DNA of 64,000 nt from Nostoc sp. NMS8 (GTDB lineage Bacteria; Cyanobacteriota; Cyanobacteriia; Cyanobacteriales; Nostocaceae), in the NCBI RefSeq assembly GCF_017115045.1, contig NZ_JABXKK010000066.1, positions 114,085 to 178,084 of the forward strand, given 5' to 3'. This document shows positions 16,889 to 25,503 of the stretch, piece after piece. Positions within the stretch are counted from its first letter, which is position 1, and every line of letters starts with the position of its first letter. A model generated the notes under the pieces. That model made no database searches. It had not been told where the DNA came from and saw nothing but the letters and a program-made list of their open reading frames with translations. Both the position numbers and the translations under genes were made by a program.

Positions 16889-17134
16889 ATGGCAAGTAAA
16901 TTCATTGATGTTAGGGAATATACTGTCCGGGCGCACAAAAGACAGATTCATACTCGTGTTTTCCAGTTTGTCTGTAAAGAGTGTAACGATCTGACAAAGC
17001 GCGAGACTTTCGGCCCTCGACCCTTATATTGTGAGAGATGTCGCCCTCCCCAAGCGCCTAAAAAATCCCAACCAGCATCTCAGAAAGCAAAACCCAGAGC
17101 AATGTCTTATAAAAGTGACATCGATTTAAATTGA
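16889..17134 (+). CDS. Small zinc-ribbon protein
   Basis: An 81-residue basic protein. Residues 1-25 are Arg/His-rich ([20 protein letters not shown]), then CKEC at 29-32 and CERC at 48-51 form a likely four-cysteine zinc ribbon, followed by a Pro/Lys/Gln-rich tail. I do not recognise a named family. It ends 10 bp before the next gene and probably forms an operon with it, suggesting a shared nucleic-acid-related job (inference). Confidence 0.75.
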   Translation: MASKFIDVREYTVRAHKRQIHTRVFQFVCKECNDLTKRETFGPRPLYCERCRPPQAPKKSQPASQKAKPRAMSYKSDIDLN

Positions 17135-17144
17135 TTAAAGCCTT

Positions 17145-18182
17145 ATGACTCAAAATGGACAATTAGAACCGCCTCCGGGAACCTTTCTCTCACCACTGTT
17201 GGAATTACGAGACTATTATGCTCGCCTCACAGAAGAGTACGAACGTCTCTTTGTGCAGGCGCGATCGCAGCTCGATCATGTAGAAGCGTTGTTATCTAAC
17301 TGGTCTTTTTCTGATGCCAACAAAGAGATATCAAGACTAACTGCGGCTGATGAAACCTCAAATCTTTCCCCAGAAGGTTCTCTGCGGTTTTTATCACCCC
17401 TTGATGACATCGACGAAATCAACTTAGTGGAGTCTGTACAGTCAGAACAAAAAGACTCAAATCAGGTTGAGATCAATAATTCTTTTTCTGCTGTTGATAC
17501 AAAAGAGAGTCAATCTGTAACGACATCAACAGATCCAAAGATCGCCCCAGAGAACAACGATAGTTCAATGAAGGTAGTAGAAATCCCCTTGCTACCTCAA
17601 TATCAGCACACTATCTCGCGAATGGAAGCCATAAAACAGCTATTGCAAGAGCAGATAGGTACTGTTTGTCATATCGATTTTATCGTGCGATCGCTTTATG
17701 GAGAGTTAGATTCCAATCTATTCAGAGTAGTTAAAGGTAGGGTACAATCTTCCCTCACCCAAGGTAGAGAAAGAAATTATTGGGTAACTATTCCCGATGA
17801 ACCAGGTTGTTATACTCTGGATTTAAGTCTGGTAGCCCCAACTAATCGCAATGGTACTTCTAGGAGTATCAAAAACAAAAATAAGAAGCCTTTCATACCC
17901 CCGACAAAAACAGTACCGATGCTCAAAGCCTTTGAGGGTCAATTCTTAATTGATGCCCTCACCTCTCTGTTGGAAGAAAATCCAGGTAAAGTTTTCAGTG
18001 TTGCTGAAGTCATCGCCGGAATTTATGGAGAACTAGATTCTCAGCAACTCAGAGAGATCAAAAATAAGGTGCTGAATGAATTATCTAGAGGCTATCGTAC
18101 AGGCAGATTCTCTAGAGTTCCTAACCAAATCGGCTTCTATACTTGGGACTCCAATCTGATATCGAAGGGGAGTTCTCGTTAA
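17145..18182 (+). CDS. Unknown protein with two tandem winged-helix-like domains
   Basis: 345 residues. The N-terminus (1-70) is helical and amphipathic (LLELRDYYARLTEEYERLFVQARSQL), followed by an acidic, disordered linker (75-150). Two copies of a roughly 75-residue module follow: about 160-228 (AIKQLLQEQIGTVCHIDFIV, YGELDSNLFRVVKGRV, PGCYTLD) and about 262-337 (LTSLLEENPGKVFSVAEVIA, YGELDSQQLREIKNKVLNEL, IGFYTWD). The shared YGELDS...(R)xxKxxV...G.YTxD pattern and helical layout suggest winged helices, that is, DNA binding. The family is not recognised. Probable operon with the zinc-ribbon gene 10 bp upstream. Confidence 0.75.
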   Translation: MTQNGQLEPPPGTFLSPLLELRDYYARLTEEYERLFVQARSQLDHVEALLSNWSFSDANKEISRLTAADETSNLSPEGSLRFLSPLDDIDEINLVESVQSEQKDSNQVEINNSFSAVDTKESQSVTTSTDPKIAPENNDSSMKVVEIPLLPQYQHTISRMEAIKQLLQEQIGTVCHIDFIVRSLYGELDSNLFRVVKGRVQSSLTQGRERNYWVTIPDEPGCYTLDLSLVAPTNRNGTSRSIKNKNKKPFIPPTKTVPMLKAFEGQFLIDALTSLLEENPGKVFSVAEVIAGIYGELDSQQLREIKNKVLNELSRGYRTGRFSRVPNQIGFYTWDSNLISKGSSR

Positions 18183-18250
18183 ATTGGGAATGGGGCATGG
18201 GGCATTGTTTTTCTGCTCCTTTGCCTCTCTCTGCACCTCTATTGTTTGCT

Positions 18251-18373
18251 CTCTATTACCCAATACGCTTGGGTTAAGGGCTACTGGCAACAATTTTGGG
18301 TTTTCGAGACTCGATAAATCGCCGTCAAGACAAGTGTTTCGTTGCTCATTCTGAACTGTATTGCTCTATTACC
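18251..18373. repeat. MITE (family D), inverted copy with 10-bp target duplication
   Basis: Element 18261-18363 (103 bp) is, as its reverse complement, nearly identical to 4044-4141 with a small internal insertion. CTCTATTACC flanks it directly at 18251-18260 and 18364-18373. It lies in the gap between the winged-helix gene and the ilvA stop. Confidence 0.8.
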
Positions 18374-18420
18374 TACTCCCTACTCTCCCCCATCTTCCCC
18401 AGTCCCCAGTCCCAATACCT

Positions 18421-19941
18421 CTATCCCAAAAACAACTTGTATGCCGGATTCTTGTTTTCATCCCAATAGCGATAGCCCAAATGATCGAGAAAAGCTTGCC
18501 ACTCTTCCATCTCGTGGGGGGGAACTTGGATACCAACAACGATTCGTCCGTAGTCTGCGCCGTTATTGCGATAGTGAAAAAGACTGATATTCCAGTTGGG
18601 ACTCATGGAAGTAACAAACTTCATCAATGCGCCGGGACGTTCGGGAAATTCAAAACGATAGAGCAATTCATTGTGAGCCAAGAAAGAGTGCCCACCTACC
18701 ATGTGCCGCAGATGTAACTTGGTTAGTTCGTCGTCCGTTAAATCAAGGGTTTCAAATCCATGAGTTTCAAAGGTTTCTACCATCTTTGCAGCATCAGCAC
18801 GGTTTTGAATTTGCACACCTACAAAAATATGGGCTGTTTTTTCATCGGCAATGCGATAATTAAACTCGGTAAGATTACGGCTGCCAATACATTCACAAAA
18901 CTGGCGAATACTTCCCCGTTCTTCTGGAATTGTAACTGCAAAGATCGCTTCGCGGCGTTCACCAAACTCTGCTCGCTCTGCGACAAAGCGGAGGCGATCA
19001 AAATTCATGTTTGCACCGCAGGCAATAGCGATTAAGGTTTCTCCCTGGATTTGTTCTCGTTCGGCGTAGGCTTTAGCAGCTGCGATCGCTAATGCACCAG
19101 CCGGTTCTAAAATTGATCGCGTATCCTCAAATACGTCTTTAATTGCAGCACAAGTAGCGTCTGTATCTACCAAAATGATTTCGTCTACATACTGCTGACA
19201 TAAACGGAAGGTTTCTTCACCAACTTCTCGCACCGCCACGCCATCAGCAAATAACCCCACTTGTGACAAGCGCACCCGATGTCCAGCTTTGAGCGATTGA
19301 GACATTGCATCCGCATCTACTGGTTCAACCCCAATAATCTTGATTTCGGGACGCAACCGTTTCACATAAGCCCCAATCCCAGAAATTAATCCGCCTCCTC
19401 CAATTGCCACAAAAATCGCATGGATGGGTTGCTGATATTGTCGTAAAATTTCCATCCCGATTGTTCCTTGTCCTGCGATGACATGAGGATCGTCAAAGGG
19501 ATGAATAAAAGTCAATCCTTTTTCTACTTCTAATTCACGGGCATAGCTATAAGCATCGTCGTAGGTGTTTCCATGTAATACAACTGCCCCGCCCCTCATT
19601 CTCACAGCGTCTACCTTGACTTGAGGCGTAGTTATGGGCATCACGATAATCGCTTTGGTTCCCAAGCGATTGGCTGCAAGGGCAACTCCTTGAGCGTGGT
19701 TTCCCGCAGATGCCGCGATTACACCCTTTGCTAATACATCTGGTGGCAGTTGCACCATTTTGTTATAAGCACCCCGTAATTTAAAAGAAAATACTGACTG
19801 CATATCTTCACGTTTCAACAGGAGTTGATTATTCAACCGCGCCGATAAATTTGGTGCATACTCAAGTGGTGTTTCTTGGGCAACATCATACACACGGGCA
19901 GTCAGGATTTGAATTAGGTAGTCGCAAAACATGGGCGTCAA
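18421..19941 (-). CDS. ilvA: Threonine deaminase (biosynthetic)
   Basis: A 506-residue PLP enzyme that converts threonine to 2-oxobutanoate, the first step of isoleucine synthesis. The PLP lysine is K54 in SFKLRGAYNK; SAGNHAQGVA (substrate loop) and the Gly-rich GGGGLISGIG phosphate cradle are present. The C-terminal third carries two ACT-like regulatory modules (ERRGSIRQFCECIGSRNLTEFNYRI... and ERPGALMKFVTSMSPNWNISLFHYRNNGADYGRIVVGIQVP), as in the isoleucine-inhibited, valine-activated biosynthetic form and unlike the short catabolic enzyme. ATG 19941 or 19932 are possible starts. Confidence 0.96.
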   Translation of the reverse strand: MTPMFCDYLIQILTARVYDVAQETPLEYAPNLSARLNNQLLLKREDMQSVFSFKLRGAYNKMVQLPPDVLAKGVIAASAGNHAQGVALAANRLGTKAIIVMPITTPQVKVDAVRMRGGAVVLHGNTYDDAYSYARELEVEKGLTFIHPFDDPHVIAGQGTIGMEILRQYQQPIHAIFVAIGGGGLISGIGAYVKRLRPEIKIIGVEPVDADAMSQSLKAGHRVRLSQVGLFADGVAVREVGEETFRLCQQYVDEIILVDTDATCAAIKDVFEDTRSILEPAGALAIAAAKAYAEREQIQGETLIAIACGANMNFDRLRFVAERAEFGERREAIFAVTIPEERGSIRQFCECIGSRNLTEFNYRIADEKTAHIFVGVQIQNRADAAKMVETFETHGFETLDLTDDELTKLHLRHMVGGHSFLAHNELLYRFEFPERPGALMKFVTSMSPNWNISLFHYRNNGADYGRIVVGIQVPPHEMEEWQAFLDHLGYRYWDENKNPAYKLFLG

Positions 19942-20393
19942 GGTGTTAGCAAATGCTGGATGGAGATTAATTTTACGTTACAAGCGATCGCACTGGTTTT
20001 ATTTAATTGCGCTCTCTCAAACTTTTGAGTGAATAAAATTTCAAAATTACTCATACTGTTTGAAGAAAAATAAGTTCAGGGATGAGAATTTTTGGTAACT
20101 TCAAATTTTATGCGATCGCTCGTAGATAGATTTTTCCGATTTAATTTATGAAAAAACTCCGTACAACTTGAAAAAGGTGATTCCTGATTTCCTACTCCCT
20201 ACTTAGGCAAATAAGTTCAAAAATCAAATCGAATTGCAATAAGTATAGTGTTGCTGATGAACATAACTTTTTAATTTATGTTAAAGTATCCGTGGAAGAT
20301 GAAATTCGGCTATGTAGTTTGTTTTTATATATACTTGTATTACAGACCTCTCCGGATCTAAATCTCTACACCATTTGATTCTGGAGACATTTT
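19942..20393. other. Gap between ilvA and rbp
   Basis: 452 bp of divergent upstream region. It is AT-rich with HIP1 sites near 19982 and 20111 and a long apparent leader for the RNA-binding protein gene. Cold-regulated rbp genes of Anabaena have long leaders, but I cannot identify a specific element. Confidence 0.4.
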
Positions 20394-20693
20394 ATGTCAA
20401 TTTACGTCGGTAATCTATCTTATGAGGTTAAAGAAGATGACCTCCGGCAAATCTTTGCAGAATACGGAACTGTCAAAAATGTTCAATTGCCTATCGACCG
20501 AGAAACAGGTCGGGTAAGAGGTTTTGGCTTTGTAGAATTGGAATCAGACGCACAAGAACAAGCGGCGATTGATGCCCTTGATAATGCTGAATGGATGGGT
20601 CGAAGCTTAAAAGTTAATAAAGCCAAGCCCAAGACTGATGGAGGTTCTTCTGGTGGTAGACGAGGTGGAGGAGGATACTCTCGACCCTATTAA
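20394..20693 (+). CDS. rbp: RNA-binding protein with one RRM, Gly-rich tail
   Basis: 99 residues: RNP-2 IYVGNLSY at 3-10 and RNP-1 RGFGFVEL at about 43-50, the two aromatic RNA-contact motifs of the RRM fold, then a short Gly/Arg tail (GGSSGGRRGGGGYSRPY). This is the cyanobacterial Rbp family; Gly-tailed members in Anabaena are induced by cold and are thought to act as RNA chaperones. CTGGAG precedes the start by seven bases. A strong terminator follows at 20729. Confidence 0.93.
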   Translation: MSIYVGNLSYEVKEDDLRQIFAEYGTVKNVQLPIDRETGRVRGFGFVELESDAQEQAAIDALDNAEWMGRSLKVNKAKPKTDGGSSGGRRGGGGYSRPY

Positions 20694-20728
20694 GGTCTAA
20701 AACCAAGAGTTTAACTCTAAAGTCTTGA

Positions 20729-20756
20729 GGGCAGACAAGGCGTCTGCCTTTTTTTT
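20729..20756 (+). terminator. Rho-independent terminator of rbp
   Basis: GGCAGAC (20730-20736) pairs with GTCTGCC (20742-20748) over a 5-base loop, followed by eight T. Confidence 0.9.
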
Positions 20757-20878
20757 GCTTCGGTTGACCGAAGAAAGACAGAGGGCTGGAGACAGGAGGT
20801 TTTAGAAAATAATTCTGATGAAGCCATGCGTTAGCGTCGGCGATCGCAGGTATCGTTTTTGTAATAGGTGTAGCAACC

Positions 20879-21385
20879 ATGAACCCAGAAGCTAAACATA
20901 TTGTTAGCGAACTAAGGCATAAGTTCTACTCTAACTTTGCTGCTGCTATGAATATGCCAGTGATTATAACTAGTACATCTTATAGTAGTAATTCACCGAT
21001 CGCATCTTGGATGGATCGTAGGCAAAGACTGAACTATATAAATGTATATGCTTATACAGCACCCGATGAATTTGTCCCATTTCGCCCATTCATTCTTCGG
21101 CTGGCTATTAACAAAAGTGCTGGTAGAGTGACGGTATTTAGAAAAGGACAAGTATGCCGGGGTCTAAATTTAGTGTGGGATTTCGAGTTAACTGTACTAC
21201 CAAAAGAAATCTTAGACTTTCTTCCCTGGATAGTTAACTTAGTTGAGGCTCATGATAAAGGTTCGCCATTATTGCTAGAATCACCACCCCATTCATTTGA
21301 ATTAAAAGTGTCAGAGGTCGGGTTATTTAATAACGCATGGACTCAGAAAGCTTGGCTGCTTGCAAATTCGACAATATCTTTATAG
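20879..21385 (+). CDS. Hypothetical protein
   Basis: 168 residues with no signal peptide or membrane span. Visible features are an N-terminal helix (EAKHIVSELRHKFYSNFAAAM), a mixed alpha/beta middle (FRPFILRLAINKSAGRVTVFRKG), WDFELTVLPKEILDFLPWIVNLVEAHD and a C-terminal FNNAWTQKAWLLANS. Composition and codon use look like a real cyanobacterial gene. I do not recognise a family. It has its own upstream region after the rbp terminator. Confidence 0.65.
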   Translation: MNPEAKHIVSELRHKFYSNFAAAMNMPVIITSTSYSSNSPIASWMDRRQRLNYINVYAYTAPDEFVPFRPFILRLAINKSAGRVTVFRKGQVCRGLNLVWDFELTVLPKEILDFLPWIVNLVEAHDKGSPLLLESPPHSFELKVSEVGLFNNAWTQKAWLLANSTISL

Positions 21386-21544
21386 TAGGCTGTCAAGTTT
21401 CAATTGATAGGTAAGCAAGTTTGTAATCTGACTTTTACCCTTCCTGATATAGGAAGTAGATTATACCATTTGATGAAATACTTGATACAAATGATTTGTC
21501 TCTAACTCTTTTCCCCTGCCCCCTGCTGCCTATTTGTATCAACC

Positions 21545-21720
21545 TTATAGCGGTTTTCATTCACGTGGGGTACACCCATAGTGGCAATATGCTGCGAGAA
21601 GCCGCAAATCTTTGAGATGCTCCGCGTAGCTTGCTTTTCCGCAGGGGTACGCGTCTACATGAATTTCCCCTAGACCTTGCGATATAATTTTGTACCGCAT
21701 TTGAATGGCAACCGCTATAA
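21545..21720. repeat. MITE family A, long variant
   Basis: 176 bp with inverted ends TTATAGCGGTTTTCATTCA and TGAATGGCAACCGCTATAA. The interior is longer than in the other copies and contains GCTCCGCGTAGCTTGC. Non-coding; it fills most of the 21386-21817 gap. Confidence 0.7.
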
Positions 21721-21817
21721 AGTGAAATGGTATTAGGGGGTTAGATTTTTCGTCGGCTTTTCCAATAATCGCTGATTTTTACTTTCCTTAAAAAATACTA
21801 TCGATTGCAACTTAATA

Positions 21818-22366
21818 TTACATTAGTTTATCATCATCTTTCGTGTTCTTTCTACATAGTAATAGTGCAAATCCAGTTAATACAAATAATCCTGGTAATG
21901 TATTAGGTTCAGTTAATAGTATCGGTTCTGACACTTGTGTTATATTGATGTCAAAAGATGGGGTAGAGTTAGTAAAAGTAAACCCATTTGAAACAGTTAT
22001 ACTTTCTCTAAAACTTACAATACTAGTAGGTGTACTGTTAATAATCTCAACTACAGAATTTGTTTCTGCAAAGTAGTTGTTTAGACCCGGCACTGCGCCA
22101 GCATTGTTATAATTATCACTTGCAGATAGTATAAGTGAGACATCCGATTTTATGTTATTATATATACCTTCACTGCCCGATAATGGTGAATTAGAACTTA
22201 GATTATCACCAATGAGTGATACGGCTGATGTGGGTGTATTAGACACTGAGAATGTAATGCCAGCTAAGGCTATAGCAGCTAAACCTTGAAACAATAGGTT
22301 CTTTGGTATTGGAGTACTAGAGTGTTCTATACTATGCACTTGATTGACAGCTAAGTAATTATACAT
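21818..22366 (-). CDS. PEP-CTERM-like exported protein
   Basis: About 182 residues from ATG 22366; a TTG at 22399 would add 11 residues. The N-terminus has a hydrophobic export segment (LLFQGLAAIALAGITFSVS) after a polar leader. The middle is Ser/Asn-rich (NLSSNSPLSGSEGIYNNI...). The C-terminus has the sorting layout: TEPNTLPG, then a hydrophobic helix GLFVLTGFALLLC and a basic/charged tail RKNTKDDDK. PEP-CTERM proteins are exported, cut by an exosortase and linked to the surface or matrix. Function of the middle domain is unknown. Confidence 0.75.
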   Translation of the reverse strand: MYNYLAVNQVHSIEHSSTPIPKNLLFQGLAAIALAGITFSVSNTPTSAVSLIGDNLSSNSPLSGSEGIYNNIKSDVSLILSASDNYNNAGAVPGLNNYFAETNSVVEIINSTPTSIVSFRESITVSNGFTFTNSTPSFDINITQVSEPILLTEPNTLPGLFVLTGFALLLCRKNTKDDDKLM

Positions 22367-22863
22367 AAGCAGACTACCACAGCTATATTCTTTAATCAAA
22401 GTAAAATACTATTCTTTACCAGGTATTTACATACTCTTTACTTTAATCATTCATCTGTCTTTAGAAAGATTTTTATTTTGAACTTATATACACATTTGAC
22501 ATATTAATGACACAAGACTGACATAGATGTAAATAAAATCTTAAAAAAAAAATAACTGTTAGTTAATGAATTAATCTAATTAAGTTCATCACAATTAAGT
22601 CAAACAATTAAGACTTAAATCTCAAAATGCTCTCAGTAGTTCACGAGAGTGAACTTGGCTATTTGCGAAAGTGTTTTAACCTTTAATCTTTAATATGCAC
22701 CCCAAGCCGAAAAAGCGCATTTTGGGGTTAGCAGATCAATAGGGCGATCGCAGTTTTTCAAATTAACTTTGATCTCTCACTATCGGTGAACAGCAGAAAG
22801 ATAGTTGCAGACTTATATCTGATGTCAAATTTTATACGATTTTAAACAATTGGAGTAATCGGA
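22367..22863. other. Gap upstream of the beta-helix gene
   Basis: About 500 bp shared by two divergent genes; very AT-rich around 22440-22620, one HIP1-like site near 22745. TTGGAG lies eight bases before the start at 22864. No repeat or small gene is seen. Confidence 0.4.
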
Positions 22864-25224
22864 ATGTCTACATTTACCGTCACTAATACGAATAACAGTA
22901 GTACAGGATCGCTGCGGCAGGCAATTCTAGATACCAATGCTCTTTCAGGAAAAGACATCATCAATTTTGGTGGACTATTTACAGATGGGTTAGCTCATAC
23001 CATCAGTTTGACTGGTAGTAGTCTGAGTATCACAGACAATCTGACCATTCAAGGCATAAATCCAAGCTTACTAACCATTAAGGATGATAGTGCTTCTCGT
23101 GTTTTTGACATTGCCAGTGGTGTAACATCTGCAATCAATGGGCTGACTATTACCAATAGCTACAAAGGCTCAGAAGGAGGCGGTGCGATCTCCAATGAAG
23201 GCGTTCTTACCTTGAGCAATAGCACTATCACTGGTAATACAGTAAACGGCAATGCAACAGACATTTACGGAAACAGAATCGGGGAAGGTGGTGGTATTTT
23301 TAACACTGGTAGCCTCACATTGGACTACAGCACCATCACTGGCAACAGAGCAAATGGTAACGGCGGAAGCATTTACAATACTGGCAGCCTGACCCTGAAC
23401 CACAACACCATCAGTCGTAATAGTGCAATTGGGGAAACCGGCGACAGTGGTAACGGCGGCGGTATTTACAATAAGGGCAGCCTGACCCTAAACTACAACA
23501 CCATCACTGACAACACAGCAGATATGGGTGGAGGCGGTATTTACAATAAGGGCAGCCTGACCCTAAACTACAACACCATCACTGACAACACAGCATACTA
23601 CGGTGGAGGCATCTATAACAGCAATAGCAATGCTAATATCACAGATGTGAACTATAGCAGTATCACTGGCAACAGAGCAGACATCGGCGGTGGCATTTAC
23701 AATACTGGCAGTCTAACCCTAAATCATACTACTATTACTGACAACACAGCATACGATGCCGCCGCCGCCACCAACACGGGCGGCGGCATCCCCAGCTACT
23801 ACGGCAGCGGCGGCGGCATTTACAATCAAAGCAACCTAACCGTGAACTACAGCACCATCACTGACAACACAGCATACGATGGTGGCGGCATTGATAGCAG
23901 CACTTACGATACTGCGATTGTAACTGTGAACCACAGCACCATTAGTGGGAACACAGCAATTGATGGAGGCGGCATCTACATCAACATAGAGTCAGGCACC
24001 CTAACTCTATCAGTGAGTAACAGCACCATTACTGACAACTCGGCAACTTTTAGCGGCGGCGGCATCTATATTGGTGGCGACGGCTCACTCCTTGGCACTA
24101 TAGCCGTGAGTAATAGCAATATTAGTCGTAACTCGGCACTCAAAGGCAGCGGAGGTGGAATCTATGATGGTGTTCGCGGCAGCGGTATATATGATACTAC
24201 CGGCGCTATCATAAATTTCTCCGGCTCAACCCCTAAGACTATAACTGTAACTAACAGCATCATTAGTGGCAATTCGGCACTCAAAGGCGGTGGCGGTGGT
24301 ATCTATAATTATTCTCAACAGAATAATGGGTCTAATTCTACTTCCAGCACTATAAGCGTGATTAACAGCATCATCAGTGGCAACACAGCAGACTACGGAG
24401 GCGGCATCTATAATTTGGGTATTATAACCCTGAGCAATAGCATTATCAGTGGCAATTCGACGGGGACAAACGGCGGCGGGATTTTTAACGGAGGCTTTAC
24501 CTACCCCGGCTATAGAGGACCTGATTATGTAGCTTATGGCAGCCTAACGGTGATTAATAGCACTATTAGTGACAATTCTGCATCCACTGGAGGCGGGATC
24601 TACAATAATGGCACTATATCAGTAAGTTACAGCGCTATCAGTGATAATTATGCCAAAGATTACGGTGGTGGAATCTACAATTCTAGCTCTAACGAGTTTA
24701 GCATCTCCTATCCAGGCTTTAACGAGTCCAGCAGGTACAATACATTAGGCATCTTTACGGTAACTCATAGCAGCATTAGTGACAATACGGCAGGTACAGC
24801 CGGCGGTGGCATCTACAATGATCCTGACCAAGACTTTGGCAAGATGGTGCAAGTCCCTAAAGGCACTGGTTTGATAGCTACTATTACAAATGATGGCTTA
24901 GGCATCGTTAAGGTGAGCTATAGCAGTATAACTGGCAACCAGGCGCACTTTGGCGGTGGCATTTACAATAATGCTAGCTTAACAGTGGGCAACAGCATTA
25001 TCAGGCACAATAAAGCTTTTGGGATCGAACTCAGTTCCGGTGGAGAAGAGTCTGGCAAAGGTGGCGGGGTTTACAACTCTAACTCTAGCTATGCCACAGC
25101 CACAATAAACTACAGCATCATTGTTTGTAATTTTGATACACCCGAAGAGGATTCAACTAGATTTATTAAGCTTGATAATCTCGTAGGTAAATTCATCACC
25201 AAAGGTTCATTAGTGAGAGTTTAG
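22864..25224 (+). CDS. Secreted-type parallel beta-helix repeat protein
   Basis: 786 residues made almost entirely of repeats of about 20-35 residues built on S.I.(G/D)N.A..GGGIYN, about seventeen times over. This is the ladder of a right-handed beta-helix as in polymorphic outer-membrane-type and choice-of-anchor proteins. The start MSTFTVTNTNNSSTGSLRQAI is a weak version of the usual SLREAI cap. There is no Sec signal peptide, no C-terminal transmembrane or sorting sequence, and the end (TRFIKLDNLVGKFITKGSLV) lacks the calcium-binding repeats often found. Absence of an N-terminal signal suits type I secretion; the exporter at 33.2-37.7 kb is a candidate. Codons are repetitive, so copy number may vary between strains. 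Confidence 0.85.
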   Translation: MSTFTVTNTNNSSTGSLRQAILDTNALSGKDIINFGGLFTDGLAHTISLTGSSLSITDNLTIQGINPSLLTIKDDSASRVFDIASGVTSAINGLTITNSYKGSEGGGAISNEGVLTLSNSTITGNTVNGNATDIYGNRIGEGGGIFNTGSLTLDYSTITGNRANGNGGSIYNTGSLTLNHNTISRNSAIGETGDSGNGGGIYNKGSLTLNYNTITDNTADMGGGGIYNKGSLTLNYNTITDNTAYYGGGIYNSNSNANITDVNYSSITGNRADIGGGIYNTGSLTLNHTTITDNTAYDAAAATNTGGGIPSYYGSGGGIYNQSNLTVNYSTITDNTAYDGGGIDSSTYDTAIVTVNHSTISGNTAIDGGGIYINIESGTLTLSVSNSTITDNSATFSGGGIYIGGDGSLLGTIAVSNSNISRNSALKGSGGGIYDGVRGSGIYDTTGAIINFSGSTPKTITVTNSIISGNSALKGGGGGIYNYSQQNNGSNSTSSTISVINSIISGNTADYGGGIYNLGIITLSNSIISGNSTGTNGGGIFNGGFTYPGYRGPDYVAYGSLTVINSTISDNSASTGGGIYNNGTISVSYSAISDNYAKDYGGGIYNSSSNEFSISYPGFNESSRYNTLGIFTVTHSSISDNTAGTAGGGIYNDPDQDFGKMVQVPKGTGLIATITNDGLGIVKVSYSSITGNQAHFGGGIYNNASLTVGNSIIRHNKAFGIELSSGGEESGKGGGVYNSNSSYATATINYSIIVCNFDTPEEDSTRFIKLDNLVGKFITKGSLVRV

Positions 25225-25281
25225 AACAAAGAATATTATGTTGGGAACATCCCAATTTTGTAAATTTACCAAAATCGTTAC

Positions 25282-25442
25282 TTGTCATTGCGAATGAAGC
25301 TTACCATTACGAGGATCTTGCTACGCGGTAGCGTCTCCAAGAGTTGCAGAATAAAGCGATCGCAACATCTGTAGTTTACGATTGCTTTACTTGACTGGGT
25401 TCCGTACCCTACGGGTTCTCTAAAGGAGTACGCAATGACAAA
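25282..25442. repeat. MITE-like element with 11-bp inverted ends
   Basis: 161 bp between TTGTCATTGCG (25282-25292) and its exact reverse complement CGCAATGACAA (25432-25442), with internal short palindromes (GCTACGCGGTAGC) and a HIP1 site. Non-coding. Confidence 0.7.
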
Positions 25443-25503
25443 TTATGTTTTTACACATTTGGGATGCTCCCTGCAACCTAATCCCCAATCCCTTTTACTT
25501 GAT

